DNA from: an uncultured delta proteobacterium
Lineage (GTDB): Bacteria > Bdellovibrionota_C > UBA2361 > OMII01
Reading direction: 5' to 3'
Length of the DNA: 35,368 nucleotides
Assembly: GCA_903920005.1 (NCBI GenBank)
Contig: CAIXKI010000077.1
Coordinates: 1-35,368 of the forward strand
Part shown: in pieces, positions 1 to 8,626 of the stretch
Position numbering within the stretch: the first letter of the stretch is position 1
How the letters are laid out: every line of letters starts with the position of its first letter
The notes under the pieces: generated by a model
The model's input: the letters and a program-made list of their open reading frames with translations, nothing else
Database searches by the model: none
What the model was told of the DNA's origin: nothing
Made by a program: the position numbers and the translations under genes

Positions 1-1
1 G

Positions 2-304
2 GATCTCTTTAATCTCGAAGCGGCCCGCTATTTGAGAAAATCTCAGTGGAATGCCTCAACAGAGATGCTTCAGATTATGGCCCGACACCAAGAACCTCTT
101 GCCCGCTCCTTAGCGTACGCGAAACTGAGCACCCGAGATCCCGCACAAAAAGCTATCCTTCAGAAGAGAGTGTCTGAAGAGACAGATCAGGGGCTCCTTC
201 GAGCTCTTACAACCAAGCTCTCGCCACCACCGCCGCCGCCAATAGAGGCGGCGCCCGCGGCGCCACTCGTAGAGGCAAGTCCGCAGGTGATACAAATGCC
301 ATAA
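2..304 (+). CDS. C-terminal end of an unidentified protein (partial, runs off left edge)
   Basis: The reading frame is open from base 2 to the TAA at 302-304, with no convincing start codon and ribosome binding site inside it. A TTG at 32 is possible but the frame is open upstream of it, so I treat this as the 3' end of a longer gene. The visible 100 residues are helical and charged at first, with a spacing that could fit an alpha-helical repeat. They finish in a run of six prolines and an Ala/Pro-rich tail, which is typical of a disordered C-terminus. No catalytic motif is visible and I do not recognise the family. It is read away from the following genes. Confidence 0.55.
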   Translation, partial: DLFNLEAARYLRKSQWNASTEMLQIMARHQEPLARSLAYAKLSTRDPAQKAILQKRVSEETDQGLLRALTTKLSPPPPPPIEAAPAAPLVEASPQVIQMP

Positions 305-430
305 CTCGATACTGAGGCCCGGGATGTATGGGGAACAGAAAAGAGTAGCCAGTTCGACTTAATCACCCTCGTATCGAACCGTATTGACAGACAACCATCT
401 CTGTCATGCGACCATCTTTGGCCGGACCGA

Positions 431-436
431 TATAAT
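431..436 (+). promoter_or_regulatory. Perfect -10 box directly before an ATG (leaderless candidate)
   Basis: A perfect TATAAT ends six bases before the ATG at 443. That is the distance expected between a -10 box and the transcription start, so the mRNA of the next gene could begin at its start codon. No Shine-Dalgarno sequence is visible before that ATG. A perfect TTGACA lies at 384-389, but it is much too far upstream to pair with this box. Confidence 0.4.
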
Positions 437-442
437 CATGGC

Positions 443-901
443 ATGCGAAAATTTAACAAACTCTCAATTATCGCAATCGCATCTTTATCGACAGCGATCA
501 TCTCTCGGAACGTGTCCGCCGCGCCGAAGACGTGTGACGCGCTTGTCGCAAGGTGTGTAAGCGAATCGTCCAAAACTCGGAGCGCCTGCTTCCAGAAATA
601 TACCCAGTCCCGAGCATGCTCCCGTTCGCCACTCAGTAGGATAGTAGCCAAACGGATCAAATACGCCCCGCAAAGCAGGAAAACCGAGAGTAGAGCGCGC
701 TCCTCTCGGGGCGCAAAGCCCGTCGAACCGCTCTGCCTCGATTATTTTGATATTCAACTCCGTAACGCGATCGATTTTGGGCCGATTAACACCGACCGGC
801 AAAAGGCTCTTATTGCCCAGCTCAGTCGATGCTCGATTCGGACGTCGACCACTGCTTCGATGGTTACTGGTATCGATAGCGCACCCGGTTCGAGCCAATA
901 G
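443..901 (+). CDS. Small secreted cysteine-containing protein, function unknown
   Basis: This 152-aa product starts with a typical Sec signal peptide: Arg/Lys near the start, a hydrophobic core, and a cleavage site after about residue 26 (VSA-A). The mature part is basic in the middle and holds six cysteines: two in a CxxxxxxC-like pair near residues 31 and 38, with others around 49, 59, 97 and 129. They could form disulfides in the periplasm or outside the cell. I recognise no domain. The start is supported by the signal peptide and by a TATAAT six bases upstream, not by a ribosome binding site. A 143-aa frame overlaps on the other strand but has no signal or motif. Confidence 0.5.
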   Translation: MRKFNKLSIIAIASLSTAIISRNVSAAPKTCDALVARCVSESSKTRSACFQKYTQSRACSRSPLSRIVAKRIKYAPQSRKTESRARSSRGAKPVEPLCLDYFDIQLRNAIDFGPINTDRQKALIAQLSRCSIRTSTTASMVTGIDSAPGSSQ

Positions 902-1287
902 TGGCAGACGCCGCATCAGTAACGCGCACGTCAGAGCGTTGGTTCTATGCGGCGTTACGAAACGAAAGGCGGAGAGAGCCCCTGGACGACCGTGCTTAGT
1001 GGAGATAGTTTAACGCCAGCGCCAGTGAGATTTCTAAGTTGCTTCCTTTCCGCTGCAGAGTCCCACATTAATTCCATCAAGGGTGTGATTCGCTACGGCC
1101 GTTTTTCGATAGACGAACAGCGGTTACAAAAACACCCTGATGACCAGGGTGCCGGAGATACGCGAGAGCGGAGAGGCAGTTGGGCAACGCGCGCGGATGT
1201 ATCCCCCGCGAGGTATAGCCGGTTGTCCCTGAGGACGATGCAATCGCACATTCCAACACCCAACTGCTCGAGCGATTTTTTCACCCT
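902..1287. other. Intergenic region with a nested inverted repeat and a minus-strand terminator
   Basis: I find no convincing gene in these 386 bases. Immediately after the previous stop codon there is a nested inverted repeat. Its outer arms are ACGCCGCAT (908-916) and ATGCGGCGT (947-955), and its inner arms are AACGC (921-925) and GCGTT (936-940). An intrinsic terminator for the minus-strand operon lies at 1128-1151. Frames crossing this region on either strand lack ribosome binding sites and recognisable domains. Confidence 0.6.
1128..1151 (-). terminator. Intrinsic terminator of the multicopper oxidase-SCO1 operon
   Basis: On the minus strand a perfect 7-bp stem (CACCCTG/CAGGGTG) with a 5-base loop is followed directly by five T residues. 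It sits about 137 bases after the stop codon of the SCO1-like gene. Confidence 0.75.
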
Positions 1288-1872
1288 CTACATCCATGAA
1301 ACGGACCGCACGATGGCTGACGGTTCAGCCAGGGCAGGACACATCGTCCATCGCTGCCGAGCATCATTACCCACACGGAGCATTCCGGTATGTTGAGTGC
1401 GGTCCTCGTCGACTTCAGGATTTGGGTCATAAAACCCGAGTCGCTTCCGTATCTGATCGAGGTCGAACGCCTCTCCTGTAAGAAAATACCAGCCGTCTCC
1501 TATCCCTCGCGCCTTGACATAACTTCGCAATCTCTCTGCGGTGTCTTTCTCTGGCTGCAAGGTAATTGAATACATAAAAACGTCACGACCGACGCGGTCG
1601 CCTAGGGCTCGATACACGTCCTTAAGATTTGTGGTCATGCCGGGGCAAATGCCCTTGCAGGTGCTATACATAAAGTTAATCAGAACTATCTTCCCCTCAA
1701 TAAGATCTGAGTAAAATCGCACACGCTTCCCCTCATGCGTAACAACCGGAAGGTCAGGGAGCGCATGTGAACGGAGGTCCTTATTCGCCGCGAACGTTGT
1801 CGGTATAGCAGGACCCAGCGCCGCTACGGTACACGCGGGGATACAATGTAAAAGTGAGCGTCTTGATATCAT
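1288..1872 (-). CDS. SCO1/SenC/PrrC family copper chaperone
   Basis: This 194-aa exported protein has a thioredoxin-like SCO fold. The copper ligands are visible: the CKGIC motif (Cys72, Cys76, a CxxxC pair) followed by Pro, and the conserved distal His161 in the TQHTGML segment. SCO proteins deliver copper, or act as thiol reductants, for binuclear copper sites such as Cu-A of cytochrome oxidase. An N-terminal RRS segment with a hydrophobic stretch to about residue 28 is a Sec/Tat-like signal. The gene starts 23 bases after the stop of the multicopper oxidase on the same strand, with a purine-rich AGAAGAAGAG before the ATG, so the two are probably co-transcribed. This pairing suggests it helps load copper into the oxidase, which is an inference. 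The family call is firm; the exact partner is not. Confidence 0.93.
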   Translation of the reverse strand: MISRRSLLHCIPACTVAALGPAIPTTFAANKDLRSHALPDLPVVTHEGKRVRFYSDLIEGKIVLINFMYSTCKGICPGMTTNLKDVYRALGDRVGRDVFMYSITLQPEKDTAERLRSYVKARGIGDGWYFLTGEAFDLDQIRKRLGFYDPNPEVDEDRTQHTGMLRVGNDARQRWTMCPALAEPSAIVRSVSWM

Positions 1873-1895
1873 AAATCTCTTCTTCTATCTCTCTG

Positions 1896-3578
1896 TTATG
1901 GATTGATTCGCCAATTAATCATCATCGCGTGGTCCTCGTGCGAGAGATTGTGGCAGTGCATCACGTAGCGCCCTACGAAATCTCGAAATCGCAAAAACAC
2001 CTTCACCTCCTCATTAGGGCCGATGTTATAGACATCCTTGCGTCCCACCTCGAGCGGACGCGGTGCGGCGCCGTTCCGGCTCAGAATTCGCCCCTCCTCG
2101 AAATGGATATGCATCGGGTGATGCCATCCGCCGGAGCTATTCCGAAGCGTCCATATCTCAGCTGTATTGGCTTTTATCTCCGCGGCGAATACATTCGGTT
2201 CGTAGAGCTCGCCGTTAATAACCCAGGATCCGTTCGACCGACCCAAATCGAAAGTGCGGTTCTTCACAACCTCGTTCAGATTAATTGGTGGTAGGGGACG
2301 AAGAGCCTTTGGTACTACGCTAGGGTCAGCAGCGTCGCTGACAACGTCAAAGCGCATAATATTTTGCGGCTTCTTGAGAATTCCTTTCGGCCCTCGACCA
2401 TCGGTCTGCTCAAGGATGTTATTGAGGAAGACCGATTGCCCTATCTTGTATCTCGAAAAATCGATAATAACGTCCATTCGCTCCGCTGGCACAATCATCA
2501 CATCTTTCACCTCAACAGGTGCAGGAAGGAGATTCCCGTCCACTCCAACAACCGTCATTGGGAAACCAGAACTCAACGCAAATTGATAGAACCGCGCCGG
2601 TCCGCCATTAAGCATTCGAAAGCGATATTTACGACGGGCCACCTGGAAGTATGGTTGAATCTTCCCATTCACTACATGCTTGTCGCCGAGAAACCCATCG
2701 GTATTAAAAAGGTCGTAATAAAGCGCTCCTGTGTTTTGAAACGACTTATCCTGAAACAAAAGCGGCACATCGTATCTGCCACTGGGTAGTCGCAACGCTC
2801 CGGGCGTAGGATCCGTTTCGCTACCGCTATCTAATGTATCATACAGTAGATAGAAACCCGCCAGTCCGTGGTAGACGTTGGCGGCTGTGAAATCAAATCT
2901 ATGATCGTGATACCACAGCGTGCCCAGCGCCTCGCGGGGATCGCCGCCAGGGGCGACATTTAATCCAGCGTATTCGTTTGGGTAGTGCAGATCTCGAAAC
3001 GTACCTGAATCAAAGAAGTCCAAGGGATTCCCGTCGCTCTCTGATGGTGTGTGCAAATTATGGAGGTGCAAGCTTATCTGTGGAATTCCGGGGCCTACAT
3101 GGTTTTTGGGGAGGTTGTTTCTTACGCGGACGCATACGGACTCTCCGTAGCGCGCGTGAAACGTCGGACCAGGGTATATGCCGTCGTACCCCCAGATACG
3201 AGAGGTAGGAAGGTCTCGGTGAAAGGAGTGTTGGTTCTCTCGAACGTCTAATTCGTAAAACTTTACTGGAGCACACGTATCCCATGCTTGATGAGCGGTG
3301 CGCGAGCACTCTCCAGCCACCGGTAGCTTAGCGGGCGCGGGAACGAGCGAAGAAAGAGCAACAGGAGCTTTGGGCGCGTATACTGGAAGTGGCTCGACAA
3401 ACGGCCTCGTTGGAGGGCTTACAAAGGTTCTTGCTGAGGCCGACCGCACGGGCAGGGTGCCGATAGCGGCGATGCTTGCACCTACCGCCGCGGTTTTTAG
3501 CATCTCCCGACGAGAGATCCGCAAGCTCTTGTTAGCGATGGGTGCTTGCTCTGGACAGTTCTCTTTCAGCGGTTCCAT
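1896..3578 (-). CDS. Tat-exported multicopper oxidase (laccase/CotA/CueO-like)
   Basis: A 560-aa protein with a twin-arginine signal (SRREMLK, then a hydrophobic Ala-rich stretch to about residue 48). All copper-binding segments of three-domain multicopper oxidases are present: HLHNLH and WYHDH in the first cupredoxin domain, HHPMHIH at 486-492, and the type-1/type-3 cluster HCHNLSH....M (His541, Cys542, His543, His547, Met552). The axial Met implies a lower-potential type-1 site, as in CotA, CueO and bilirubin oxidase. The enzyme oxidises phenolic or metal substrates (for example Cu(I) or Mn(II)) with O2 as acceptor, in the periplasm or on the cell surface; the substrate cannot be read from sequence. 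It is the first gene of an operon with the SCO1-like chaperone, and the start is preceded by AAGAGAG. Confidence 0.95.
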   Translation of the reverse strand: MEPLKENCPEQAPIANKSLRISRREMLKTAAVGASIAAIGTLPVRSASARTFVSPPTRPFVEPLPVYAPKAPVALSSLVPAPAKLPVAGECSRTAHQAWDTCAPVKFYELDVRENQHSFHRDLPTSRIWGYDGIYPGPTFHARYGESVCVRVRNNLPKNHVGPGIPQISLHLHNLHTPSESDGNPLDFFDSGTFRDLHYPNEYAGLNVAPGGDPREALGTLWYHDHRFDFTAANVYHGLAGFYLLYDTLDSGSETDPTPGALRLPSGRYDVPLLFQDKSFQNTGALYYDLFNTDGFLGDKHVVNGKIQPYFQVARRKYRFRMLNGGPARFYQFALSSGFPMTVVGVDGNLLPAPVEVKDVMIVPAERMDVIIDFSRYKIGQSVFLNNILEQTDGRGPKGILKKPQNIMRFDVVSDAADPSVVPKALRPLPPINLNEVVKNRTFDLGRSNGSWVINGELYEPNVFAAEIKANTAEIWTLRNSSGGWHHPMHIHFEEGRILSRNGAAPRPLEVGRKDVYNIGPNEEVKVFLRFRDFVGRYVMHCHNLSHEDHAMMINWRINP

Positions 3579-3738
3579 GTAAAGACTCTCTTAAAATTAG
3601 TACAGCATTTTTGTTCAGGCCGGCAGCTTGTTCGTTTCTATCGCTAAAGCCTGCACGGATTGATGCCATGTTTGGACGATGTATAGAGAGTCTCTTCATC
3701 ACCATAAAACTGTTACGTCGCTCGGGAGGTGATTACAG

Positions 3739-3939
3739 CTACCCAGCTTTTATTATCACGATCTGTGGTCTACGTGAGGACCTAACTAAATCGAACCTGA
3801 TTCCCTCTGCCTTCACAACGATACATTGCTGAATCAATTCGAAATTCATCGGGGACGAGCGAAGGTCATTATCACGGCATGTCTCTAAGACAGGATTGTT
3901 TAAAAGCCATAGCATCAGCACAACGAGCGTTTTGTTCAC
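3739..3939 (-). CDS. Possible small secreted protein upstream of the multicopper oxidase
   Basis: A minus-strand frame with a GTG start at 3939 encodes about 66 residues. A short basic N-terminus and a hydrophobic core (LVVLMLWLL) are followed by a polar Cys-containing region and a hydrophobic, basic end. This resembles many small exported proteins. GGGA lies just before the GTG as a weak ribosome binding site. The frame stays open further upstream to 3993. It lies 160 bases before the multicopper oxidase on the same strand and could share its transcript. No family is recognised, and it could be a chance frame. Confidence 0.3.
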   Translation of the reverse strand: MNKTLVVLMLWLLNNPVLETCRDNDLRSSPMNFELIQQCIVVKAEGIRFDLVRSSRRPQIVIIKAG

Positions 3940-4084
3940 GACATTCCCGTGTTTTTCAGACCTTTGTGGACCAAACGTCCAGGGAACGTTCACTTAGAGC
4001 ATGATTATCCTTCTTCGGAAATTCTATTCGCTCAAGCTACGTTCGCACCACTTTATGTCTCGATGCGTAAAAGGCACGCGCTCT

Positions 4085-6124
4085 ATGTGTAACAACAAGT
4101 ATCGTTATCTCCATATCTCATCGCGACTCATTGTCGCGAGCTTGATAGTATCTTTCGCGGGCACTGCATGGGCGGTGGATCCGCCGACAGGGCTTCCAGC
4201 CACCGCACCGGCCCCACCATCCCTTAAGTCTGTCTCAACACCATCCGTGCCGGGGTTAACTGACGGACCAACGCCAGTGGTGGTAAACAAGGCGGCGGCG
4301 ATAGCGCTCGGCAAAGCATGGTTCTGGGATCAAACCGTAGGAAGTGATTCGATGGCGTGCGCCAGCTGTCACTTTCAGGCAGGAGCGGATTCACGAATCA
4401 AGAATCAGGTTAATCCAGGCACCAATGCTGGCGGCTCCCCTACTGCACTAACGTTCGAGCCACTTGCGTCTGGAGCTCAGAGAAGTGGGCCCAACTACAC
4501 GCTTCGCAAGGCGGACTTTCCGTTTCATCAGTTTGTCGATCCCGCGGACACCTCGTCCGGGCAAAAGTATCCCCCTAACGGAGAGGCTCTACGCGACGAT
4601 GTATGCTCCTCCTCGGGAACCTTTAGTGGAGAATTCATTGGACCGAGCTCGAAAAAACGTCGATTCGAGATGTGCATTCGGAGCGCAACAGCTCCTTTCG
4701 CCCTCAATGGCATCGCTACGCGTCATGTAGAACCGAGAAACTCTCCAACAGTAATTAACGCCATCTTCAATTTCCGAAACTTTTGGGATGGAAGGGCAAA
4801 TAACATATTTAACGGTGTCAATCCGTTCGGATTGCGGGATCCAGACGCTCGGGTTTGGGTAGTACAACGGAACGGAACAACTATTGCGCAACCATTCGTC
4901 CTCGCCAATGCATCGCTCGCTTCACAAGCTGTGGGGCCACCATTGAGCACCGAAGAGATGTCGTGTGCTGGGAGAACTTTTCCTGACATCGGACGAAAGA
5001 TACTTTCACTCAAGCCCCTATCCACGCAAACGGTCTCTCGTGACGATAGCGTCTTGGGATCTTTCCGACAGTCGACCGGCGTTGGACTCAATACGACCTA
5101 TATGCAGCTCGTTAAACAGGCATTCTCCCCACGCTACTGGAGAGGTACGGGCAATTTCGGTCGACCGAAAGACGTAACGCAGGCACCGTACACCCACGTG
5201 GAGGCTAATTTCAGCCTCTTTTGGGGAATCGCGCTACAGATGTACCAAGGCACCCTGGTATCAGACCATAGCCCGTACGATAGGTACCGTGATGGAGCAG
5301 ACGCGGCGCTAACGGCTCGTCAAAAGAACGGCCTTAGTATCTTTCTCGGCAAGGGACGATGTAGCAGCTGCCATCACGGCGCTGAGTTTACGAATGCCTC
5401 CGTTAACGCACAAAGCGAAAACGGTCCTAACGGATTAGTAGAGCGGATGACTATGAAGAATAGTAGTGCTGGGCTCTATGACCGAGGGTTTTACAATATA
5501 GGGGTCGTTCCGAGCGCTTACGATATCGGTATTGGTGGTACGGATCCGTGGGGCAACCCTCTCTCCTTCACCGACCAGTACAAAATATACTTGGCTACCG
5601 GCATAGAACCAAAGGATCCCTTCACGGTGGACCCATGCTCCTTCAGCACTCCTGTAGACTCAAGCCAGTGCTCGACTCCTCCAAGCGCAACGGAGCGGGG
5701 ATTCGTGCGAGGAGCATTCAAGGTACCGACCCTGCGTAATGTGGAGCTGACGGCACCGTATATGCACGACGGAAGTATGGGGACGCTAAGGCAGGTGGTG
5801 GAGTTCTATAATCGAGGAGGAAATGTCTCCAATCAGGAGCTTCACCCCGATATTAGCTCGATCGGCCTTACTAGTTCAGAGATCGATGATCTCTCCCTGT
5901 TTCTGACTTCGCTCACAGACGACCGAGTACGGTATGAAAAGGCGCCGTTTGATCATCCATCCCTTCGTGTACCAAATGGTCATCAAGGAGATGCGAATAC
6001 GGTTTCAAGTATGAAAGGAAAGGATAACACAATTATCGCCAAGGACCTGTTGTTAGACATTCCGGCTGTGGGTAAGAGCGGACGCGCCGCGCCGCCCGCT
6101 GGATTCTGGAGCAAGTTGCCGTAA
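4085..6124 (+). CDS. Secreted di-haem cytochrome c peroxidase / MauG-like protein
   Basis: The product carries two CxxCH haem-binding motifs: CASCH at about residue 92 and CSSCH at about residue 426, counted from the ATG at 4085. It also has the FWDGRA segment and the C-terminal YMHDGSMGTLRQVVEFYNRGG-type block of the cytochrome c peroxidase/MauG superfamily. These periplasmic enzymes reduce hydrogen peroxide or carry out long-range oxidation using c-type haems. At about 680 residues it is longer than classical CcpA (around 330), with an extra N-terminal Pro-rich region and inserts, as in the large MauG-like secreted proteins. I chose 4085 because it places a normal Sec signal (cleavage after the TAWA segment) at the N-terminus and has AAAAGG upstream. 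In-frame ATGs at 4001 and 4055 are alternatives. It is divergent from the copper oxidase operon. Confidence 0.9.
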   Translation: MCNNKYRYLHISSRLIVASLIVSFAGTAWAVDPPTGLPATAPAPPSLKSVSTPSVPGLTDGPTPVVVNKAAAIALGKAWFWDQTVGSDSMACASCHFQAGADSRIKNQVNPGTNAGGSPTALTFEPLASGAQRSGPNYTLRKADFPFHQFVDPADTSSGQKYPPNGEALRDDVCSSSGTFSGEFIGPSSKKRRFEMCIRSATAPFALNGIATRHVEPRNSPTVINAIFNFRNFWDGRANNIFNGVNPFGLRDPDARVWVVQRNGTTIAQPFVLANASLASQAVGPPLSTEEMSCAGRTFPDIGRKILSLKPLSTQTVSRDDSVLGSFRQSTGVGLNTTYMQLVKQAFSPRYWRGTGNFGRPKDVTQAPYTHVEANFSLFWGIALQMYQGTLVSDHSPYDRYRDGADAALTARQKNGLSIFLGKGRCSSCHHGAEFTNASVNAQSENGPNGLVERMTMKNSSAGLYDRGFYNIGVVPSAYDIGIGGTDPWGNPLSFTDQYKIYLATGIEPKDPFTVDPCSFSTPVDSSQCSTPPSATERGFVRGAFKVPTLRNVELTAPYMHDGSMGTLRQVVEFYNRGGNVSNQELHPDISSIGLTSSEIDDLSLFLTSLTDDRVRYEKAPFDHPSLRVPNGHQGDANTVSSMKGKDNTIIAKDLLLDIPAVGKSGRAAPPAGFWSKLP

Positions 6125-6134
6125 CACATTCACC

Positions 6135-6162
6135 GAGGCGCGGGTGATAACATCCGCGCCTC
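6135..6162 (+). terminator. Terminator-like hairpin after the di-haem cytochrome gene
   Basis: A perfect 9-bp stem (GAGGCGCGG/CCGCGCCTC) with a 10-base loop begins 10 bases after the stop codon. It is not followed by a clear T tract, so termination here may be weak or depend on other factors. Confidence 0.5.
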
Positions 6163-6335
6163 ACTTCTAGACATTTACAAAATCGCGCAGGTAGTTCCGC
6201 ATGCAGGAATACGGAGATTGTCGAATGAATGACGCCTCACATGGGCCCACACATGACGATCGTTGAATATCGCTGAACAAAACACGAAATTAAAAGTATC
6301 GCTAACCTTTAAAGCCAAAAGAAAAGTAGGTCCTT

Positions 6336-8300
6336 ATGAATATACGAAGCTCTCTGATACGTATACGCCTCTGCATCCTAATTAGCCTCTGCCTCTCGAT
6401 TGTCCTTGGTGTCGACAAAGCAAACGCTCAGGGAACGGGCCTCGCCACACTAGGAGCGATCAACCCGGGAAACGGATTTCCCCAATACTATCAAGACAGG
6501 GCAGGCCTCGCGTTACAACCATGCTTGGTAACCCCCAATGATCCTACGAACCCCGTGCCTGATCCGTGCGCACTTACGGGAACACTAACAGGGGGCGATG
6601 CATCCGAGATCGTCTTTCCAACTAATTTTCCGGACGAGCATTTCTTTAACCTCTCAACGAGCGTGATGCCCGGAATTGGAGGAGTGGCACGGAATCGGGC
6701 GGTCTTAACGATGGGATTGGAGGGAGCGTTCGCGACCGGAGCTGTAGCAGACGGGCAACAGATCGTGTTCGCCCGCTTCCGACTTCGAGTGAGCGGGGTA
6801 ACACCCGGAGCAACGTACACCCTTACCTATCCCTATGGCGTGAAATCGTTCCAAGCGGATCCAAATGGCTCCATCAACTTTACCGACGACCAAGGATGCC
6901 TCGCTGCCGGGTGTACCTTCGACTCTGTACTTACGTCAACGAACACAGGTCCGTTCCTTCAATGGGATCCAGCAGAATCGTCTCCCCCAGTTGGCTATGT
7001 CGGCGATCCTAATATCACCCATACGGTCATTGGCAGTCCATTCAACACAAACGTATTCCGCCTTCAGGGTCCCAACGTAGGTGGAGCGGGGATCGACACG
7101 ATCGAAACTGACCAATTTTCGGTTCTTGGCAAACTGTACACAGGAACAGTAGCGTCCGCGCTGAGCATTGACCGAACGAGCTATTCGAGAACCACGGCCA
7201 CCAGCGCCAAGGTGAGCGTCTTCGCGCGCTCGGCAGGAGATGCCAGCCTTGTAGCTAGCGGCGTTGGGATTCCAACGACCGCCTTGACACGAGATCCTGT
7301 ATCAGGGCGATTTTTCGCGGCGATTATCCCCACTGATCCACAAGCCCTTCCGGCGGCGATTCGTGTTACCTCAACTGCGCCAAATTCGACAACTGTTATG
7401 CGCGAAAGCGCTTTAGTGGATGAAGTAACCATTTCACACGCAATGTTTGACGAGGCTACGGGGGAGTTGAGTATCCAAGCGTCATCCAGCGATGCGACGC
7501 TTAAGCCAACCCTCTCGGCGATCACGAGCCTACCAACGCTTCCTCTTGGAGCCCTGGACGCGCTTGGGACGCTGACCGTAACAACCACGGTCCCATCGTC
7601 ATCAATCACGGTAACTTCGGCGGCAGGAGGTGTCAGCACTCTACCGGTGACTTTAGTTCCCCAAACCACAGTGACGACTACGATGCTGTCGGCTTCCGCC
7701 TCTTCGATTATATCGAATCAAAGCGTCGTGCTGACGGCTGCGGTAGCTGCATCAGTACCGGTACCGAGCGGAGGCATAGCGTTCAAGGATGGCGCTACCA
7801 CCTTAGGGACGGGCACCGTAAATTCGACCGGGTCTGCAACGTTCACCGTACCTGCCAATACCCTCACACCTGGAACCCATTCGTTCACCGCGGTGTACGC
7901 AGGCAATGCCACATTTGCTTCGAGCACATCTGCTCCAACAAGTGTGATTGTCGTAGCACCGCCGGTTATCGTAGCGACGACCACAACGCTTACGTCGTCA
8001 CAAAATCCTGCTCGGAGCACCGGAGCCGCAGCTGGCCGGAACGTTGTGCTTACGGCGACTGTGCGCCAAGGCTCGGGCACTGTTCGTCCCTCCGGTACGG
8101 TGACGTTTAGAGATGGGAATGTTGTAAAGGGGACCGCCACTGTGAGTACGACGGGTGTCGCCACACTCACGCTGACCGGAGCGCTGAATAACAACGCAAC
8201 GAATCTTGCGGTTGGCACGCATCGGATTACCGCGACGTATAATGGAAGCTCGACCTTTTCTACCAGTGCGTCCAACACGGTGAGTCAGGTAATCCGTTAG
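6336..8300 (+). CDS. Secreted protein with C-terminal bacterial Ig-like repeats
   Basis: A 654-aa protein with a Sec signal ending near residue 32 (KANA-Q) and an AGG ribosome binding site five bases before the ATG. Residues from about 35 to 270 form a domain of unknown function, rich in Gly, Pro and Thr, with two Cys pairs. The last 200 residues hold two similar Ig-like (Big_3-type) repeats, about 450-545 and 547-654. Each has the TTTT(L/M) start, a VVLTA strand, a PSG..(A/T)F(K/R)DG turn, and a closing PGTHS/VGTHR...A.Y.G...F...S block. Such repeats are extracellular stalks in adhesins and surface proteins. The Thr/Ser/Ala-rich composition agrees with cell-surface or secreted location. The ligand or substrate cannot be inferred. 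Confidence 0.85.
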   Translation: MNIRSSLIRIRLCILISLCLSIVLGVDKANAQGTGLATLGAINPGNGFPQYYQDRAGLALQPCLVTPNDPTNPVPDPCALTGTLTGGDASEIVFPTNFPDEHFFNLSTSVMPGIGGVARNRAVLTMGLEGAFATGAVADGQQIVFARFRLRVSGVTPGATYTLTYPYGVKSFQADPNGSINFTDDQGCLAAGCTFDSVLTSTNTGPFLQWDPAESSPPVGYVGDPNITHTVIGSPFNTNVFRLQGPNVGGAGIDTIETDQFSVLGKLYTGTVASALSIDRTSYSRTTATSAKVSVFARSAGDASLVASGVGIPTTALTRDPVSGRFFAAIIPTDPQALPAAIRVTSTAPNSTTVMRESALVDEVTISHAMFDEATGELSIQASSSDATLKPTLSAITSLPTLPLGALDALGTLTVTTTVPSSSITVTSAAGGVSTLPVTLVPQTTVTTTMLSASASSIISNQSVVLTAAVAASVPVPSGGIAFKDGATTLGTGTVNSTGSATFTVPANTLTPGTHSFTAVYAGNATFASSTSAPTSVIVVAPPVIVATTTTLTSSQNPARSTGAAAGRNVVLTATVRQGSGTVRPSGTVTFRDGNVVKGTATVSTTGVATLTLTGALNNNATNLAVGTHRITATYNGSSTFSTSASNTVSQVIR

Positions 8301-8626
8301 GGTTACAAGCTGCCCTGAGCGGAAACGTGCGTCTAACCATGGATACCTCCACTACGGGATTCGTGGTTGGCGCGAACGACCGCTTAGCTTTTTAGCTCAC
8401 GTCGCCACGAAACCTCGGAGCTCAAGATGAGGCAGCGACTCTGAGCCCCAAGGCCGAGAGTCGAGAGGTCAGTTCCGTCAGAATGTACGAGCGGATCGGC
8501 GGGCCTCGATTCCTTCTCGCTGGCTTTAGACGCAAAAAAAGGAGGGCCAGGGGCCCTCCTTTCCTTACCATGTATCAGCGGCGCAAGGCAGACGTTTTAC
8601 AACATCAAGACTACTGCCGCCTATCG
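8301..8626. other. Convergent intergenic region, no gene seen
   Basis: This is the space between a plus-strand gene and a minus-strand gene that point toward each other. A plus-strand frame starting at 8483 runs through the terminator and the next gene, without a ribosome binding site or domain. The only clear element is the hairpin at 8534-8566. Confidence 0.6.
8534..8566 (-). terminator. Bidirectional intrinsic terminator
   Basis: A perfect stem GGAGGGCC/GGCCCTCC (8541-8548 and 8552-8559, 3-base loop) is extended by pairing of flanking A and T bases. On the minus strand it is followed by seven T residues, serving the Asp-rich protein gene. On the plus strand it is followed by TTTCCTT and could also stop reading from the Ig-repeat gene. 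Confidence 0.85.

Noticed and set aside
908-958. Integron attC-like site
   Set aside because: The terminal heptamers do not fit RYYYAAC and GTTRRRY, and no integron integrase or second copy is present.
947-1396. Plus-strand frame of 149 codons
   Set aside because: It runs through the minus-strand terminator and the end of the SCO1-like gene, without ribosome binding site or domain.
7718-8278. Long minus-strand frame of 186 codons
   Set aside because: It is the antisense of the Ig-like repeats, has no signal or domain, and arises from their Thr/Val-rich codon bias.
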